8,050 bases of DNA from Thermodesulfobacteriaceae bacterium (GTDB lineage Bacteria > Desulfobacterota > Thermodesulfobacteria > Thermodesulfobacteriales > Thermodesulfobacteriaceae), in contig WGAR01000048.1 of assembly GCA_015494725.1 (NCBI GenBank), positions 1 to 8,050 on the forward strand, written 5' to 3'. The notes below the pieces were generated by a model. That model searched no databases and was not told the DNA's origin. It saw only the letters and a program-made list of their open reading frames with translations. This document shows positions 6,155 to 8,050 of the stretch, piece by piece (position 1 is the stretch's first letter; each line of letters opens with the position of its first letter). A program made the position numbers and the translations under genes.

Positions 6155-6349
6155 ATGGCCAGGAAATTGGTGGTCAACCAGGAGGAATGTATAGGTTGCG
6201 GCTCCTGTGTGGAGATCTGTCCGGAGGTCTTCGAGCTTGACGAAAACGAGAAGTCCTATGTGAAAAACCAGGAGGCCTGTAACACCTGCGACTGCGAGGA
6301 GGCCATCGAGACCTGTCCGGTGGGGGCCATCTCCTGGGAGGAGGAATAA
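6155..6349 (+). CDS. Small 4Fe-4S ferredoxin
   Basis: A 64-residue soluble electron carrier. The first motif CIGCGSCVEICP places Cys12, Cys15 and Cys18 as ligands of one [4Fe-4S] cluster with Cys54 (CPVGAI) as the fourth. The central VFELDENE stretch and overall length match the single-cluster ferredoxins of sulfate reducers and thermophiles. The second motif is CNTCDCEEAIETCP, i.e. CX2CXCX6C, so there are eight cysteines in all. The spacing does not fit the classical second-cluster motif CX2CX2CX3C. By comparison with Desulfovibrio single-cluster ferredoxins, Cys22 and Cys47 probably form the structural disulfide, leaving Cys42 and Cys45 as extras. ATG 6155 is preceded by a strong TAAGGAGG. 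The DUF1566 gene begins 1 base after its stop. Redox partners are unknown. Confidence 0.95.
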   Translation: MARKLVVNQEECIGCGSCVEICPEVFELDENEKSYVKNQEACNTCDCEEAIETCPVGAISWEEE

Positions 6350-6350
6350 A

Positions 6351-7346
6351 GTGATCCTGGCTACGGGCCAGGATCGGTGTTACGACACCCGGGGCCGGGA
6401 GGTCCCCTGCGCGGGTAGCGGCCAGGATGGAGAACTTCGGATCGGGCTCTCGGCCCGGCCGCGTTTCAGACTGGAGGGAGAGCTGGTACGGGATCTCCTT
6501 ACCGGTCTTTCCTGGCCCCGGAACGCCTCCCTCTTTGAGTTTCCCATGAGCTGGGAGGAGGCCCTTTCGGCCGTAAAAAAACTCAACCGGGAAGGCTTCC
6601 TCGGCTTTTCCGACTGGCGGCTCCCGAACCGCAGGGAACTCCGCAGTCTGGTCTTCCTTCAGGCCAAAAATCCGGTCCTTCCCCCGGATCACCCCTTCGA
6701 AAACGTCTTTCACGGCTGGTACTGGACCTCCACCACCGCGGCCATCAATCCCCGCTACGCCTGGAACGTGCATTTCGGCGGCGGCCGCATGTTTTACAGT
6801 CACAAGGAAGATGAACGGATGGTCTGGCCGGTAAGGGGAGGCTTTCTCCTTCCGGCCACCGGCCAGCGCACCTGCTACGACGCCCGGGGGCAAAGGATTC
6901 CCTGTTCCGGGACCGGCCAGGACGGGGAACTCCGCACCGGAGTCCCCTGGCCCGAGCCCCGGTTTGAGGTTCAGGGCGAGGTGGTGCGCGACCGGGTAAC
7001 CGGCCTTTACTGGACCCGCAGGGCCGATCTGGCTCCGGGCCTTACCACCTGGGAGGAGGCCTTTTCCGTGATAGCGGAGCTCAACCGCCGGGCCTGCGGC
7101 GGCTTTTCCGACTGGCGGCTCCCGAACATAAACGAACTGGAGAGTCTGGTGGATGCCGAACATCACTCCCCGGCCCTTCCCCGGGATCATCCCTTCGAGG
7201 CGGTCCGCGAGTTCTACTGGTCCTCCACCACCAGTTTTTACGATCCCCTCTGGGCCTGGGCCCTTTACCTGGCCAAAGGCGCGGTGGGCATCGGCCTCAA
7301 ACACGGCCGGCATTTCCATGTCTGGGCCGTGAGGGGAGAGATCTAG
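6351..7346 (+). CDS. Tandem DUF1566 (Lcl C-terminal-like) protein
   Basis: A 331-residue protein made of two copies of one module, at about residues 4-163 and 169-329. Each module opens with a Cys-pair motif (TGQxxCYDxRGxxxPCxGxGQDGELRxG; Cys10/Cys20 and Cys175/Cys185), followed by VRDxxTGLxW, SWEEA or TWEEA, GFSDWRLPNxxEL, YWxSTT and a closing VWPVRGG or VWAVRGE. These are the hallmarks of DUF1566, which is related to C-type-lectin and formylglycine-generating-enzyme-like folds. Most DUF1566 proteins I know of are exported, but this one has no signal peptide: the module begins at residue 4 after a GTG start. That start is well supported by GGGAGGAGG about 7 bases upstream, inside the ferredoxin gene, and lies 1 base after the ferredoxin stop, so the two are co-translated. 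The molecular function is not known. The gene ends in a 4-base overlap with the convergent HlyD-type gene. Confidence 0.85.
   Translation: MILATGQDRCYDTRGREVPCAGSGQDGELRIGLSARPRFRLEGELVRDLLTGLSWPRNASLFEFPMSWEEALSAVKKLNREGFLGFSDWRLPNRRELRSLVFLQAKNPVLPPDHPFENVFHGWYWTSTTAAINPRYAWNVHFGGGRMFYSHKEDERMVWPVRGGFLLPATGQRTCYDARGQRIPCSGTGQDGELRTGVPWPEPRFEVQGEVVRDRVTGLYWTRRADLAPGLTTWEEAFSVIAELNRRACGGFSDWRLPNINELESLVDAEHHSPALPRDHPFEAVREFYWSSTTSFYDPLWAWALYLAKGAVGIGLKHGRHFHVWAVRGEI
6360..7337 (+). repeat. Internal duplication within the DUF1566 gene
   Basis: The two modules (6360-6839 and 6855-7337) align along their length with a period of about 165 codons. The best-kept part is an identical 27-base stretch at 6603-6629 and 7101-7127, which encodes GFSDWRLPN. 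The copies have otherwise diverged considerably at the protein level (for example HFGGGRMFYSHKEDERMV against YLAKGAVGIGLKHGRHFHV), so the duplication is not recent. Confidence 0.8.
7343..7346. other. Convergent stop-codon overlap (CTAG)
   Basis: The plus-strand DUF1566 gene ends with TAG at 7344-7346 and the minus-strand HlyD gene ends with TAG, read as CTA at 7343-7345. The four bases CTAG serve both. There is no room for an intergenic terminator, so each transcript must run into the other gene. Confidence 0.9.
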
Positions 7347-8050
7347 CGCACGGAGACTCCTTCCTCGAGTCCGCGAAAGATCGGGGAAAGAAGAAGTTCG
7401 ATGATGCGTCTCCGACCCACGCGGATATCCACCGTAACGCTCATCCCGGGCCGCACCCGGAAGACCCGGCCCTCCCGATCCCGGAGTTCAAGCCTTTCCG
7501 GCCGAACCTCGGTGATGAACCCCTCCCGTTTTTCCTCCTCCAGACTGAAAGGGCTTATGCGTTCCACCCGGCAGGGGAGTGTGCCGTAGCGGTAGTAATC
7601 GTAGGCCTCCACCTTAATGCGGCACCTCTGCTCCACCCTCACCAGACCGGCGTCCCGGTTGGAGACCACCACCCGGGCCAGAAGCGGGGACCCCACCGGC
7701 ACCAGACTCACCAGGGCCCGCCCGGAGGTTACCGTGCTCCCCGGGGTCTTCACCCCCAGAAGATACACATAACCGTCCACCGGGGAGGTGATGAGTCTCC
7801 GACGGCGCTCAAGCCTTCGTTTCTCCCATTCCGCCCGCAGGCGATGTTCCCGGGCCAGCACCTCCTTCAACTCCTCGAGCAGCCGGCTCCGGAACTCCGT
7901 GCGGAAATTTTCCCTTTCATCAGAAAGCTTTCGGATTTCAAGCCGGGTCTGGGTCAGTTCGTTCCGCCGCCCGGCCAGGGTCCTTTCGGTGGCGATGCGC
8001 TCGCGCATCTTCTCCCGGTAGCGGTTCTCCGGAAGGGCCCCGGCGGAAAA
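7343..8050 (-). CDS. HlyD-family membrane fusion protein of a type I secretion system (N-terminus outside window)
   Basis: The frame is open from the right edge (8050) to the stop at 7343, giving 235 residues. An internal Met at 8008 is not a convincing start because the frame continues upstream through coiled-coil-like sequence. The visible part begins in a highly charged coiled-coil hairpin (about fragment residues 1-85). This leads to the lipoyl half-motif ITSPVDGYVYLLGVKTPGS, a beta-barrel region with VSNRDAGLVRVEQRCRIKVE and YRYGTLPCRVERISP, and the C-terminal signature RPGMSVTVDIRVGRRRIIEL then LLSPIFRGLEE. This is the standard C-terminal half of the periplasmic adaptor that joins an inner-membrane ABC transporter to an outer-membrane TolC channel. 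The transporter gene is not in the window, and the cargo is unknown. The gene converges on the DUF1566 gene. Confidence 0.92.
   Translation of the reverse strand, partial: FSAGALPENRYREKMRERIATERTLAGRRNELTQTRLEIRKLSDERENFRTEFRSRLLEELKEVLAREHRLRAEWEKRRLERRRRLITSPVDGYVYLLGVKTPGSTVTSGRALVSLVPVGSPLLARVVVSNRDAGLVRVEQRCRIKVEAYDYYRYGTLPCRVERISPFSLEEEKREGFITEVRPERLELRDREGRVFRVRPGMSVTVDIRVGRRRIIELLLSPIFRGLEEGVSVR

Noticed and set aside
6174..7319. 381-codon minus-strand open frame opposite the ferredoxin and DUF1566 genes
   Set aside because: It is a GC-rich antisense shadow: low-complexity Gly/Pro/Arg sequence, no recognisable motifs, and the plus-strand frames carry clear family signatures.
7200..7346. 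DUF1566 C-terminal end as a variable region of a diversity-generating retroelement
   Set aside because: DUF1566/C-lectin-like proteins can be such targets, but there is no reverse transcriptase, no template repeat and no adenine-biased variable stretch in the window.

Overview
The window looks like a chromosomal segment of a thermophilic, anaerobic, Gram-negative bacterium. I infer this from an outer-membrane beta-barrel protein, a type I secretion adaptor, a ferredoxin of the Desulfovibrio/Thermodesulfobacteria single-cluster type, GC-rich coding DNA and Arg/Glu-rich proteins. A member of the Thermodesulfobacteriota is my best guess. I cannot assign a species.

Layout. From about position 5868 leftwards to the window edge, all genes lie on the minus strand and read as one tight transcription unit: an ECF sigma factor (5868-5326), a membrane anti-sigma factor overlapping it by 11 bases (5336-4746), a large outer-membrane beta-barrel protein with an N-terminal Ig-like domain (4700-2730), an exported subtilisin-family (S8) protease with PKD and FN3-like domains (2717-297), and the first 96 codons of an exported protein built of 18-residue tandem repeats (290-1, running off the left edge). 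Gaps are 6 to 45 bases. Positions 5869-6154 are an AT-rich divergent intergenic region with a 7-bp-stem inverted repeat and a perfect FNR/CRP-type palindrome. Rightwards from it runs a plus-strand pair: a small ferredoxin (6155-6349) and a translationally coupled, internally duplicated DUF1566 protein (6351-7346). The DUF1566 gene meets a convergent HlyD-family (type I secretion) adaptor gene, whose N-terminus is beyond the right edge; the two stop codons share the four bases CTAG.

How the genes may work together. The sigma/anti-sigma pair probably controls the envelope genes behind it. The most interesting feature is that the periplasmic C-terminal domain of the anti-sigma factor and the pro-domain of the neighbouring protease have the same apparent strand-helix-strand-helix-strand layout and the same 'FR' ending on the first strand. 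This suggests a circuit in which the protease recognises, is held by, or cleaves the anti-sigma factor, so that protease export or activity is reported to the sigma factor. The repeat protein and the barrel protein are candidate substrate or surface partners. This is inference. The FNR-like site suggests that the ferredoxin/DUF1566 pair is expressed under redox or anaerobic control.
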